Shown here piece by piece: positions 6,401-14,514 of a stretch of DNA of 26,380 nt. The stretch covers positions 1 through 26,380 of the forward strand of contig JAFOJB010000195.1 in NCBI GenBank assembly GCA_017420455.1. Reading direction: 5' to 3'. The notes beneath the pieces were generated by a model. That model searched no databases, was not told the origin of the DNA, and was given only the letters and a program-made list of their open reading frames with translations. This DNA is from Blautia sp. (GTDB taxonomy: Bacteria; Bacillota; Clostridia; Lachnospirales; Lachnospiraceae). Each line of letters begins with the position of its first letter. Within the stretch, counting starts at the first letter, position 1. The position numbers were made by a program, and so were the translations under genes.

Positions 6401-8596
6401 AAAGCAGAACTGGTTCTTTATAACGTTACGAGTAAAACATATTCCGCCGAGATCAACTGGAAGATCGACATATACGGAAGATTCAAACCGGAACAGGTGA
6501 AAGCTGCGCTGCAGCATCTGGAAACAGAGGAGCAGACAGGGCAGGGAGTATGGACAACGATCCAGACCGTGACTCTTTCAGATGAAAATGCCTGGAAAGC
6601 TGAATTTGCCCCCCTGGCGGACACCGGGGAAGAGATGGACAGCATGTACCGCGTCCGGGAACTGGATGCGGACGGAAATCCTGTTCTGGACAGCACGGAT
6701 GCAGACGGCTCCGGCGAAGAACCGGCTGTGACATTCCGGATTTCTCCCTATACCGACCTGACGCAGGATTCTACCTATCAGGTTTCCTATGAAACAGACG
6801 ATTCGCTCAGGACCCTGATCACCAATACCGGCGGAAAAACACTGTCTGTCCAGATAAACTGGGAAACAGCCGAAGGAGAAGCGCTGCCTGAAAAAGTTGA
6901 AGTAGAGCTGGAGCACAGCTCCGATGAAGGAAACAGCTGGGCAGGAACCGGCGGCACATACCTGGCTCTCAGTGAAGAGAATCAGTGGAGAGGAACCTTT
7001 ACGCAGATCATGGAGGGAGGAAAATACCGGATCCGCGAGGTGAGCTCCGGCTGGGGACGTCGTCTGGTCTATGACAAAGAGGATGTTGCCAGTACTCCGG
7101 TCGATCCACTGTTCAACAAAGCGAGCTACGAGATCACCTCAGATGGTGAGACCACCTCCTATGTCTATGACGTTGCCTATGAAGAAGACGATGAAGGCAA
7201 TGTAGTGATCACCAACAAGAGAAGAGGCGTACTCTGCTCAGTGGAAGAAAGATGGAGCGGAGACTGGAACGATTCCTATGCAGATATAGGCGGAACAGCG
7301 GAACTGCAGCGCAGGGTTAAGGATGCTGCCGGAAATATCTCCTGGGAAACTGTTCAGGACGATATCTCTTTGTATAACAACAACACGTGGAGAACAGACG
7401 ATCTGGAAGTACCGCTGTCTGACGGCTGGACGCTTGCGGATTACCGGGTCCGTCTGCGGCAGAGAAACAGAGATTACACTAACTATATAGACCAAAAGGT
7501 CATGGTAGATACCGATGATCCTGACGGCCTGCTTCTTCTGGCAGAAGATGATGAAGACAATCCCACCCAGACCGAACCGACCTTTAAAGCACAAAGAAGA
7601 TACTGGGAGGCGGGCAGCCGTGTATATGAGGATACGGTATTCTATGTTTCCTATGAGCAGGATGGAAAAGGAACCTTTATCATCAACAATAACGGAGTAA
7701 ATCCGGCAAAGGTTCCCATATTCAGAGGCCATTCCGCTGTCATGACGGGAAGGATCGGCGTCACTTTCGGAATCCTGTTCCAGGGCGGTGCCAACATGGA
7801 CGCAAGCTACATGGAGTTTATAGTGCAGGGCAGCTCCCGCATCGTCCGGACAGAGGACGCAGGGACTGCCGCAGACGGCAGGAAGCTTTATACCTGCTTT
7901 CTGGATACCCTGCAGCTTGCAGAACCGATCCAGGCGGTGCTTCACTATGGCGACGGCCTTTCTGTCTCCCAGGAATACAGTCTGGTGAAATACATCGAGT
8001 ATTTCGACAAGCACACGGACGTCTTTGATGATGTGACCATCGACCTGATCCATGCCCTGGCGGACTACGGCCATTACGCGCAGATCTTCCTTTCTCCGTA
8101 CAACAACTGGGAATACGGCTCGGATTACGTCACCATGGCGAAATACTACCGGACTTCCTTTGACGAGCAGGCAATCAGAAACAGCGTCAACGGGTATCAG
8201 TTTATCGTGGAAGCCGGAAATTCCGCTCTTTCGCAGGCGACCTACAGTCTGCGGCTGGATTCGGAAACAGCCATCATCATCAATCTGAAGGTAAAGGATA
8301 ACACTCCTGTTTCAGGCGCGTTCTCCCTGAACGGACAGACCTTCTCCCCGGATTACAGCGGCAGCGGGACCTACATACTGCGGATCGAAGGAGTAAATGC
8401 CTCCCAGTACGGAGATATCCTTACCGTTACGGGCGACGCCGGCGGCGAGTTCCGGATCCAGACCTCTGTTCTGGGATATATCCGCAGTCTCCTGAACAGC
8501 AAATCCTACAGCAAGAATACCAAAGCCAAAAACATGGTCATGGCGATGTATCACTTCTACATGGCTACAATGGCATACCGGAGTATCCACGCATAA
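3479..8596 (+). CDS. Large secreted multidomain protein: GIGGG beta-helix, InlB-type repeat, Cna-B-like modules, orphan C-terminal domain
   Basis: There are 1705 residues. Residues 1-29 form a signal peptide (Lys/Arg start, hydrophobic core, cleavage after AVYA). Residues 30-145 are an acidic Ser/Glu-rich linker. About residues 365-725 contain some ten units of the form G-A-G-I-G-G-G...I-T-I-N-G-G-T-V, typical of right-handed parallel beta-helices in clostridial surface proteins. Residues ~800-850 contain an InlB B-type repeat (GYHFAGWYGD...TTVYAKW). Residues ~850-1400 hold about four Cna-B-like beta modules ending in 'YRVREL' or 'YRIREV'. Residues ~1405-1705 form a conserved-looking C-terminal domain (DLIHALADYGHYAQIFL) that I recall from other Lachnospiraceae secreted proteins but cannot name. 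No LPXTG motif, C-terminal membrane segment or lipobox is visible. The start is GTG 3479, nine bases after AGGAGG. ATG 3472 is out of frame and stops after four codons. Adhesion or glycan binding is inferred. Confidence 0.85.
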   Translation: MYNSKTGRILAVLLSFALVLCSPGMAVYAQELLGTGDAVFENPGMDFLSDGSEEAEGTGEYPVTEEISRADSGSEEAMPLLQPEDGENTTVLPAAKTADEKEGLQGSKEEILSSPDEELASGELPLVQSGSTGELLSSGSAQPGTYVIRLAPVGRSWAEFYDLYIDIRDEELNTLFYKEFGNEIEEDEHWAPKHVTVVLDKAPATITVGAYYNPNRNTNDHWQTAFCTAPFETCSDRRAVCEFITLQQELTFCYYDIESLSEPLRYLDEKGIEREQAEYSSIDDFTFGSGWYAVRGYHELGGPVITGDVNIVLCDDSTLSCEEGITVLRGATLTIWAQKDCTGQLIAKGNRVPETGITIGHVETNYYGSAAIGGMGGSAECGNIVINGGHITAIGGVNGAGIGGGQYESSGNITINGGADGSRTYVTARGGVYQGRKEEALPYGGAGIGGGLKGASGSIVINGGTVVAEGGYQAAGIGGGRDRSNGPITINGGIVTATAIDKDYRGLKNCGAAIGAGGGPQGGKISINGGTVEAKSYGYGAGIGGSVNNNDGGAGGEIEINGKYTKVIAGSVYGAGIGSGGADIGVNAGKGASGGNITINNGQVYAISTGGGAGIGGGNDGSGGNITINDGYVVATGGTSKYIWSGDATDGKPAGDVDSYISDIFDGYSYGKIADLVIGLIFNGDYSGAGIGGGDDASGGTVTINGGTVIAKGGKNSCSAIGWGDGGSHAVNLHIYDTAMVTYGSLEGDDKVALKGTVQGIETMTVAKDYTYALIEPSDCFVVFDVDGKCEAPETQIVKSGSLAEKPFPDPAAEGYHFAGWYGDKEHQNLFDFEKPIRSLRTTVYAKWIPVCDLTVRKVWPEGQTHPEEVRLAWTDSVNDIVRESGTTVLSEENGYTASVPVTPESVLTIAEDTVQGFIPAEWRVEIPEQELSFPVGENTVSVSVNFADLVVQEDNPFEEDLVSMNLGALLAQDKAELVLYNVTSKTYSAEINWKIDIYGRFKPEQVKAALQHLETEEQTGQGVWTTIQTVTLSDENAWKAEFAPLADTGEEMDSMYRVRELDADGNPVLDSTDADGSGEEPAVTFRISPYTDLTQDSTYQVSYETDDSLRTLITNTGGKTLSVQINWETAEGEALPEKVEVELEHSSDEGNSWAGTGGTYLALSEENQWRGTFTQIMEGGKYRIREVSSGWGRRLVYDKEDVASTPVDPLFNKASYEITSDGETTSYVYDVAYEEDDEGNVVITNKRRGVLCSVEERWSGDWNDSYADIGGTAELQRRVKDAAGNISWETVQDDISLYNNNTWRTDDLEVPLSDGWTLADYRVRLRQRNRDYTNYIDQKVMVDTDDPDGLLLLAEDDEDNPTQTEPTFKAQRRYWEAGSRVYEDTVFYVSYEQDGKGTFIINNNGVNPAKVPIFRGHSAVMTGRIGVTFGILFQGGANMDASYMEFIVQGSSRIVRTEDAGTAADGRKLYTCFLDTLQLAEPIQAVLHYGDGLSVSQEYSLVKYIEYFDKHTDVFDDVTIDLIHALADYGHYAQIFLSPYNNWEYGSDYVTMAKYYRTSFDEQAIRNSVNGYQFIVEAGNSALSQATYSLRLDSETAIIINLKVKDNTPVSGAFSLNGQTFSPDYSGSGTYILRIEGVNASQYGDILTVTGDAGGEFRIQTSVLGYIRSLLNSKSYSKNTKAKNMVMAMYHFYMATMAYRSIHA

Positions 8597-8666
8597 GGGT
8601 AACAGAGGGGACGCATGCAGCGTAAAAATCCTGTAATGGAAGCGGCATGGCGCACCAAGGTAAAAC

Positions 8667-8713
8667 AAACAGGGCGTGTAAAAACCGAATCTCGGTTTTT
8701 ACACGTCCTGTTT
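8667..8713. terminator. Bidirectional terminator between convergent genes
   Basis: AAACAGGGCGTGTAAAAACCGA (8667-8688) pairs with 8692-8713 over 22 bp, with one G-T wobble and a three-base ATC loop. The A-run, CCGA/TCGG core and T-run layout allows termination in both directions. Its right arm reaches into the TGA of the minus-strand ATPase gene (8713-8715), so the same hairpin closes both that gene and the secreted-protein gene. Confidence 0.88.
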
Positions 8714-10407
8714 CATACCTTCCCACTATCCTCTGCCGATTTCACAAGCTTCACTCTGGCGATCTTCGCATAGAACGCAATTCCATAAATCAGCTGTTGC
8801 TCATAACCTTCCGGCATGGTTTTATGATACCCGTTTCGGAATATCTGAGCGATCGCTTCATCACAGTCTGCTTCAAGATCCGTATCTTTTGCAGATCTCT
8901 TAAACTCCATAAGCAGTATTCTTCTCTTTCCCCTGTCCTTTACCCTGAGATCAAGTCTTCCAAGACCCGCTTCATCATTCGAGTCAGGTGAAAATCCACG
9001 GGATGTGAAGATCCCGTTCAGCATTCCATGATAATACTCTTCTCCATAATCAAAATAGCTTATTGAGTTCCATAAAATCCTGGTAAGCATCTCAGATGCG
9101 GTTTTTTCATCTCTGTTCCACATGGCAGTAATGAACGCATCTACAGTGTCTGTGTTCAATGTCCGTTCGAATCGTTGCACTACAGCATCTTTAAAGATTC
9201 CCGCCACTTCGGCATTGGGAATCCGTAATTTTATATTCCCCGTATCTGATGACTTGTCCGCCTTTGAAACGTACCCGGTCATCAGCAATACACTCCAAAG
9301 ATTTTTCTCCGAGTCTGAAATGTGATCATATGTCAGTTCTTCACAAAGATTCTCAGTTATGGTTCCTCCATTCAGAAGGGTCTCAAATTTTTCAGAAGCG
9401 TCAATTTTGTTATGATTTATAAAATCATCGAGAATCGCGTTCGAACTGGTATTGGCCCAGAAGTTCTGAGGTTTCTCCTCACCGTCATTCAACACAGCAG
9501 ACAGGTAGCTTACCACATCCCATGGACAGAACACTTCCGTGTTTCCGAATATATACCCGTCATACCAGTTCCTGATCAGTTCCATCTTTTCGGCCAATCC
9601 AAATGCATCCAGCATAGATGCCACTTCTTCCTGTGTAAATCCAAAATACTGGCTGAACCTTCTGCTCGTAACGGAGTAACAGGCAAAATTATTAACACCG
9701 GTAAATATGCTTTCTTTGGAAATTCTCAGACATCCGGTGACAACAGCGAACTTCAGATATTCATTTGTTTTCAGGGAGACACTCATGATTCCCCGGATAA
9801 CATCCATCATCTGCTTGTAGTATTCCTTATTTTTTGTCTCCTCCGCTTTGGATAAGGGTACATCATACTCGTCGATCAGAAGAATAACAGGTTTTCCGTA
9901 AACAGCATTCATCATCCGCATGATGGTTTTAAGGGCGTTTTTTATTTCCTCCTTTGAGGCATCCTTGAATTTCAACCGTTGAAAGGCAGCTGCATCCGCT
10001 TCGTCTACTGCAGCTTCACATGCAAGATATGCATGCTTGATGCAAAGGCTTGCTATTTCTGCCTTGAGCATCTGATAGGCGTCCTCAAAGTTTCTCCCTT
10101 CCACATCCTTCAAAGAGAGAAACAGAACCGGGTATCGATTCATCCATTCTTTGCAGAATTCCTGATGGTTTTTTACGATGTTCCGTTCTTCAAAAAGCTC
10201 TCTGCTGTCCCTCTTAACATCAAAAAAACTTTCCATCATACTCATGGTCAGTGTTTTCCCAAAACGGCGAGGCCGGGTGAAGAGGGTAACCTTATTCCTC
10301 GTCTTTGCCACAAGATCATAAACCAGCTCTGTCTTATCCACATAATAACCATCCTCTTTGATAAACTGATCAAAGATATCGTTGCCGACTACGATCATTT
10401 TATCCAT
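8713..10407 (-). CDS. AAA-ATPase-like protein with C-terminal PD-(D/E)XK nuclease-like domain
   Basis: The protein has 564 residues from ATG 10407. It starts with the family hallmark VGNDIFDQFIKEDGYYVDKT, then the degenerate P-loop TRPRRFGKT (about residues 44-52), the Walker B VILLIDEYDVPL (near 180), and VTGCLRISKESIFTGVNNF. The C-terminal part carries GRLDLRVKD followed by ILLMEFKRS, which gives the D...ExK pattern of PD-(D/E)XK nucleases, so the predicted catalytic residues look intact. This family (AAA-ATPase-like plus PDDEXK_9 in Pfam terms) is greatly expanded in gut Clostridia and Bacteroidetes. Its function is unknown, though mobile or defence roles have been suggested. GTG 10416 is one base from GGAG (10421-10418), so ATG 10407, ten bases away, is the better start. 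A near-consensus promoter lies at 10508-10536. The base composition is visibly more A/T rich than neighbours, which suggests transfer. Confidence 0.9.
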   Translation of the reverse strand: MDKMIVVGNDIFDQFIKEDGYYVDKTELVYDLVAKTRNKVTLFTRPRRFGKTLTMSMMESFFDVKRDSRELFEERNIVKNHQEFCKEWMNRYPVLFLSLKDVEGRNFEDAYQMLKAEIASLCIKHAYLACEAAVDEADAAAFQRLKFKDASKEEIKNALKTIMRMMNAVYGKPVILLIDEYDVPLSKAEETKNKEYYKQMMDVIRGIMSVSLKTNEYLKFAVVTGCLRISKESIFTGVNNFACYSVTSRRFSQYFGFTQEEVASMLDAFGLAEKMELIRNWYDGYIFGNTEVFCPWDVVSYLSAVLNDGEEKPQNFWANTSSNAILDDFINHNKIDASEKFETLLNGGTITENLCEELTYDHISDSEKNLWSVLLMTGYVSKADKSSDTGNIKLRIPNAEVAGIFKDAVVQRFERTLNTDTVDAFITAMWNRDEKTASEMLTRILWNSISYFDYGEEYYHGMLNGIFTSRGFSPDSNDEAGLGRLDLRVKDRGKRRILLMEFKRSAKDTDLEADCDEAIAQIFRNGYHKTMPEGYEQQLIYGIAFYAKIARVKLVKSAEDSGKV

Positions 10408-10507
10408 CTCTTCCACTCTCCATTATACTAGTGCATATACCGCGGGCTGAACATTCAAACGGCAGGGATTTTCGTTCGCGAATATAATTCCCTATATTGG
10501 TGATACC

Positions 10508-10536
10508 ATTATACCGGACTTGTTCAGGACAGTCAA
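10508..10536 (-). promoter_or_regulatory. Near-consensus sigma-A promoter of the AAA-ATPase gene
   Basis: On the minus strand TTGACT (10536-10531), a 17-base spacer and a perfect TATAAT (10513-10508) form a strong promoter. Transcription would start near 10500 and give a leader of roughly 95 bases to ATG 10407. A second TATAAT at 10428-10423 has no matching -35 box. Confidence 0.8.
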
Positions 10537-10611
10537 TTTCTACACGGAAGAACGGCAGAAGTTCAGTGCTGGAATATTTAACGAAATCATGATATAGTCT
10601 GAGTATGTAGT

Positions 10612-10626
10612 AAAGAACTGTTCTTT
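10612..10626. promoter_or_regulatory. Short perfect palindrome in the divergent intergenic region
   Basis: AAAGAAC-T-GTTCTTT is a perfect 7-1-7 palindrome. It lies in the leader region of the plus-strand ABC-class ATPase gene, about 85 bases before its ATG and just after a weak TATAGT (10593-10598). The size and symmetry suit a dimeric regulator, but I know no regulator with this site. Confidence 0.3.
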
Positions 10627-10711
10627 CATGCTCTCGCGGTATTGCGGAGCATTCCCCGGAAAGCCCCCGATAGCTGGCTGACCGTGGGGATATCTATCAC
10701 AGGAGGCTTTC

Positions 10712-12436
10712 ATGCAGACATCTGAAAATCTCCGGGCGCTTTTGCGGTCTGTGGACAGAAAAAGCTACCCGGCCTACAAATCTTTAAAGGGAATCTACCA
10801 GTTCCCGGATTACCAGCTCAGCATCGATCATGTACAGGGGGATCCTTTTGCTTCCCCCTCCCACCTTACCGTCAATGTGCCCCGCAAAAAGGCCGGCATG
10901 CCGGAGGAATACTGCAAGGACAGCCTGTGCCGCACAGCCCTGGCGGATTTTCTCCTCCGGGAGTTTTCGAAGGAAGCGGCGCACTTCTCCTTCCGGGCAA
11001 AGGGTTCCGGAAAAAGCGGGCTCATCAGTGTAAGTCACTGCGGCCAGGAGGTGCTTCCCCGGACGGCCTGCCAGGTAACGGACAGCGATATCATCGTCCG
11101 TTTTCATGTCGGATTTCCTGCCGTAGGCAGGACCATCAGCGCGGGAGAGCTGGAACGGATTCTCTTTGAATTTCTCCCCTCCGGGATCCGGAAAGCCTTC
11201 TTCTACAGGAACCTGGACAGCGCCGCCCTGGAGGGGTGGATCCATCTGGCGGAAGACCAGGCTGCCCTCCGAAGGCACCTGCAGGAAAGCAGTCTGGCTG
11301 CCTTTGTATCGGACGGCGCCATCCTTCCCAGGGCAAGCGGCGTCAGCGATCTTCCCATGAAGGACGGAGTCCCCTTCCATTCTCCCGCCGCCCTGAAAAC
11401 CTCCTTTACTCTTCCCCATAAGGGAAGCATTACAGGTATGGGCATCCCCCGGGGCATTACCCTGATCGTGGGCGGAGGCTATCATGGGAAATCCACTCTC
11501 CTCTCTGCCCTGCAGCTCGGCGTGTACGATCACATTCCGGGAGATGGACGGGAATTTGTGCTGACAGACGATACCGCGATGAAGATCCGTTCGGAGGACG
11601 GGCGTTTCGTGAAGGATGTGGATATCTCGCTTTTTATCAACAATCTGCCTAACAAAAAGGATACCACCCGCTTCTCCACAGAGGACGCCAGCGGCAGCAC
11701 CTCCCAGGCAGCCTCCATCGTGGAGGGAATGGAAGCCGGAACCCGGGTCTTTCTGATGGATGAGGATACCACTGCCACCAATTTCATGGTGCGGGATTCC
11801 TTCATGCAGCGGGTCATCTCACCGGAAAAGGAACCGATCACTCCCTTTCTTCTTCGCGCCAGGGATCTTTTTGAAAAGGCAGGGATCTCCACCATCCTCG
11901 TAGCCGGCAGCTCCGGGGATTTCTTCCATATCGCAGATACCATCATCCAGATGGACAGTTATGCCCCTTATGATATCACGAAGGAGGTAAAGGCTCTCCT
12001 CCCCGCTTATCCCGTCTCCACAGAAAGCGCTTCTCCCTTCCGGATGCCCTCCGGCAGAAGAGTCATGTCCAGGCCTCTTCCTCCGGCACCGAAAAAGAAC
12101 TATTACGGAAATGTAAAGGACCGGCCGGAGCCTCTGAAAGTAAAGCTTCACGGGAAGGATGGGTTTTCTCTTGGCAGGGAAGATGTAGAGCTGCGTTTTG
12201 TAGAACAGCTGACAGATGCAGAACAGACGGCGGCTCTTGGATTTCTCCTCAGAACTGCCTGTGACCAGCTCATCGATGGAAAACATACTGTCTCCGAGAT
12301 CATACAGGTGCTGAAGACTCAGCTGGAGCAGAAAGGACCCGGTTTCTTCAAAGAAAACGGATATGTAAACGCCGGTTTCGCGATTCCCAGACTCCAGGAG
12401 ATCTACGCCTGCTTCAACCGCTTCAGAAGACCTTAA
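10712..12436 (+). CDS. Predicted ATPase of the ABC class (COG3044/ABC_ATPase family), function unknown
   Basis: There are 574 residues, the usual length for this family. The start is ATG 10712, six bases after AGGAGG. The N-terminal ~235 residues (QFPDYQLSIDHVQGDPFASPS...) are the family's own domain. Then come MGIPRGITLIVGGGYHGKST (P-loop, about residues 246-262), an ABC-like signature region around DASGSTSQAASIVEGMEAG (about 326-344), and the Walker B block VFLMDEDTTATNFMVRD (about 346-362). The C-terminal 150 residues contain an RPLPPAPKKNYYGN segment and a helical tail. It has no membrane segments, so it is not a transporter subunit. The family resembles SMC/Rad50-type cytosolic ABC ATPases, and its biological role is not established. 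It is a single-gene unit: divergent from the AAA-ATPase gene and closed by the terminator at 12437-12490. Neighbours give no functional hint. Confidence 0.9.
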   Translation: MQTSENLRALLRSVDRKSYPAYKSLKGIYQFPDYQLSIDHVQGDPFASPSHLTVNVPRKKAGMPEEYCKDSLCRTALADFLLREFSKEAAHFSFRAKGSGKSGLISVSHCGQEVLPRTACQVTDSDIIVRFHVGFPAVGRTISAGELERILFEFLPSGIRKAFFYRNLDSAALEGWIHLAEDQAALRRHLQESSLAAFVSDGAILPRASGVSDLPMKDGVPFHSPAALKTSFTLPHKGSITGMGIPRGITLIVGGGYHGKSTLLSALQLGVYDHIPGDGREFVLTDDTAMKIRSEDGRFVKDVDISLFINNLPNKKDTTRFSTEDASGSTSQAASIVEGMEAGTRVFLMDEDTTATNFMVRDSFMQRVISPEKEPITPFLLRARDLFEKAGISTILVAGSSGDFFHIADTIIQMDSYAPYDITKEVKALLPAYPVSTESASPFRMPSGRRVMSRPLPPAPKKNYYGNVKDRPEPLKVKLHGKDGFSLGREDVELRFVEQLTDAEQTAALGFLLRTACDQLIDGKHTVSEIIQVLKTQLEQKGPGFFKENGYVNAGFAIPRLQEIYACFNRFRRP

Positions 12437-12490
12437 AAACAATACCCTCCACTGTCCGGCAGTCTCGCCGGTTCATGGAGGGTAATGTTT
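12437..12490. terminator. Bidirectional terminator between the ABC-class ATPase gene and glgB
   Basis: TACCCTCCA (12443-12451) pairs with TGGAGGGTA (12476-12484), and AAACA/TGTTT extends the stem past one A-A mismatch. An inner CCGGC/GCCGG hairpin (12456-12460 with 12467-12471) sits on top. T-runs flank both ends (TGTTTT on the plus strand, TTGTTTTT on the minus), so it can end the plus-strand gene and catch transcripts from glgB. Confidence 0.85.
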
Positions 12491-12519
12491 TACATATTTA
12501 GGGAAAGGAAAGAGTTTGT

Positions 12520-12548
12520 ATCTTAAGAGGAATTCTCTCTCTTAAGAT
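12520..12548. repeat. Inverted repeat in the glgB 3' region
   Basis: ATCTTAAGAG (12520-12529) pairs perfectly with CTCTTAAGAT (12539-12548) around a nine-base loop. It lies in an A/T-rich stretch (12491-12646) that holds no gene. No T-run follows on either strand, so it is not a standard terminator. Confidence 0.5.
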
Positions 12549-12646
12549 GACCTTATCATAACAGGAAAATGTGTTTAAATTTTGTCCTAATTCTAATAAA
12601 AATATAAAATTTCTAAAAACCGGATAAAAAAAGAAGAATTTTCTTT

Positions 12647-14485
12647 TCAGATCCCGCTTTCCTGATAGCACCGTCCGGAGAAGGCGGGGAGAAGGATCTC
12701 TTTTGTCTCTGCCGCTTTGATGATCAGCTCCGTTTTCTGTTCTCTGGTACTCCCGGAATATTTGTCAAAATCCGTGTCCATCAGGAGGGTCCACCTGCCC
12801 TCCCAGCCCGGCCGGAAATGCAGTCTTCTCTCCTCTCCGGAAAAGTTGAAAGCGCATAGGATGCGTTCCTCTTCCGATCTCCTCCGGAAGGCATAGACGC
12901 AGTCCGCGTCATCGTCTGCTTCGATCCACTCAAAGCCGCTGTGGTCATAATCGTGTTTCCAGAGACAGGGATGCTCCAGATAAAGCCGGTTCAGTTCCAC
13001 GATAAACCGGTGGAAGCTGTCGTGCAGAGGGTATTTTTGGAGGAACCAGTCCTGCTCTCTTCTCTCATCCCACTCCCGGAGCTGTCCGATCTCGTTCCCC
13101 ATAAAATTCAGTTTCTTCCCCGGATGCATATACATGTACAGATACATCGCCCTGGCCTGCGGAAATTTCCCCTCGTAAAAGTTCGCCATCTTCTGCAGGA
13201 TGGAGGCCTTTCCATGGACCACTTCATCGTGGGAAAGGGGAAGCAGATAATTTTCATCATAAAAATACTGCATGGAAAAGGTCAGCTTATGATAGATGCT
13301 GTCCCGCTTCTGTGGCATCTCCTCAAAATAGGACAGCGTATCGTTCATCCAGCCAAGGTCCCACTTATAATCAAAGCCAAGTCCCCCTTCCCAGACCGGC
13401 TTTGTGACCTTCGGAAAGGTGGTGGAATCCTCCGCAATGAGCATGACCTCCGGGAAACGGGCTTTCAGCCCGCTGTTCATGGTCCGGAGAAACTGAATGG
13501 CGTCCCGGTTTTCCCCGCGGGAGGTATCTCCCTGCCAGTACAGAAGATTCCCGACCGCGTCAAAGCGAAGGCCGTCAAAATGATATTCCTTCAGCCAGAA
13601 ATAGCAGGCTGACTGCAGGAAGCTGCGGATCTCTCCATGCGCGTGCATGAAGTTGCAGCTCCCCCACTCGCTTCTGCCTACGGCAGGATGAGGATATTCA
13701 AAAAGCGCTGTGCCATCGTACTGCATGAGGCCGTAATCATTCGCCGCAAAATGCACGGTCACCACATCCAGTATGACCCCGATCCCCTCTCCATGCAGCC
13801 GGTCTACCAGGTATTTCAGCCCGTCCGGCTCTCCGTATCTTGCTGTAGCGCTGAAAAAGCCGGTGGCCTGATATCCCCAGGATTCATCTGCGGGATATTC
13901 GGACAACGGCATGAATTCCACGTAATTGTATGCATTTTCTTTCAGCCAGGGAATCAGAAGATCCGCGATTTCCGCATAGGTATACCACCCGTCCTTTGCA
14001 TCCTTCGGCGCTTCCCAGACGGTCGTTTCCGCTTTCTCTCCCAGAGAATCCTTTCTCCGCCAGGAACCCAGATGCATTTCATAAATATTCAGGGGTTTCT
14101 GCTTCGCGTCGTTCCTTCCCTTCATCCACTCCTCATCCCGGAAGCTGTACCGTTTCCTGTCATAAAGGATCGAGGCGGTGTCAGGCCGCAGCTCCGAATA
14201 AAAGGCAAACGGATCCGCATGATCCACGTAAGTACCATCACGGTGATAGATCCGGAACTTGTACATCTGCCCATGCCTGGCTTCTCTGGCAGAACATTCC
14301 CAGTAAGGGCCCTCCGTGATGCGGTTCATGGGAATCTCCTGCCATCCGGAAAACTCTCCGATCAGAGAGACCGCCTTTGCGGAAGGCGCGTATGTCCGGA
14401 AAACGGCTCCGTCCGCCTCAAGATGCGCGCCAAAGAACTCATGTGCCTCAAATTCTGAACCTGCGTAAAAATTTGAAAAATCCAT
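12647..14485 (-). CDS. glgB: 1,4-alpha-glucan (glycogen) branching enzyme
   Basis: The enzyme has 612 residues. It moves an alpha-1,4 glucan segment onto an alpha-1,6 branch during glycogen synthesis in the cytoplasm (GH13). An N-terminal CBM48-like region is visible (GAVFRTYAPSAKAVSLIGEFSGW, about residues 25-47). The catalytic core carries DVVTVHFAAND (region I), FDGLRFDAV with the nucleophile Asp near 307, LIAEDST with the acid/base Glu near 350, and LPLSHDEVVHGK with the third carboxylate near 419. The start is ATG 14485 (MDFSNFY), eight bases after GGGAGG. A longer frame to 14650 would overlap the preceding gene in another frame and has no support. It follows the YgjP-like metallopeptidase gene by 29 bases. 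No other glycogen gene (glgC, glgA, glgP) is in the window, so it is separated from the pathway here. Confidence 0.93.
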   Translation of the reverse strand: MDFSNFYAGSEFEAHEFFGAHLEADGAVFRTYAPSAKAVSLIGEFSGWQEIPMNRITEGPYWECSAREARHGQMYKFRIYHRDGTYVDHADPFAFYSELRPDTASILYDRKRYSFRDEEWMKGRNDAKQKPLNIYEMHLGSWRRKDSLGEKAETTVWEAPKDAKDGWYTYAEIADLLIPWLKENAYNYVEFMPLSEYPADESWGYQATGFFSATARYGEPDGLKYLVDRLHGEGIGVILDVVTVHFAANDYGLMQYDGTALFEYPHPAVGRSEWGSCNFMHAHGEIRSFLQSACYFWLKEYHFDGLRFDAVGNLLYWQGDTSRGENRDAIQFLRTMNSGLKARFPEVMLIAEDSTTFPKVTKPVWEGGLGFDYKWDLGWMNDTLSYFEEMPQKRDSIYHKLTFSMQYFYDENYLLPLSHDEVVHGKASILQKMANFYEGKFPQARAMYLYMYMHPGKKLNFMGNEIGQLREWDERREQDWFLQKYPLHDSFHRFIVELNRLYLEHPCLWKHDYDHSGFEWIEADDDADCVYAFRRRSEEERILCAFNFSGEERRLHFRPGWEGRWTLLMDTDFDKYSGSTREQKTELIIKAAETKEILLPAFSGRCYQESGI

Positions 14486-14499
14486 ACAAACAACCTCCC

Positions 14500-14514
14500 G
14501 GGGCAGAATGCCCC
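14500..14514 (-). promoter_or_regulatory. Small GC hairpin abutting the glgB ribosome binding site
   Basis: GGGGCA and TGCCCC form a perfect 6-bp stem with a three-base loop between the stop codon of the upstream gene (14515-14517) and the GGGAGG of glgB (14499-14494). The stem touches the ribosome binding site directly, so it may tune glgB translation relative to the upstream genes. Confidence 0.4.

Noticed and set aside
10612..10626. Palindrome AAAGAAC-T-GTTCTTT as a Gram-positive LexA box
   Set aside because: The LexA site is GAAC-N4-GTTC. Here the half-sites are one base apart, so the geometry does not fit.
12630..12646. A/T-only hairpin with T-run right after glgB (AAAAGAA/TTCTTTT on the minus strand)
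   Set aside because: The stem has almost no G-C pairs, so termination is doubtful. The stronger bidirectional hairpin at 12437-12490 is the better terminator.
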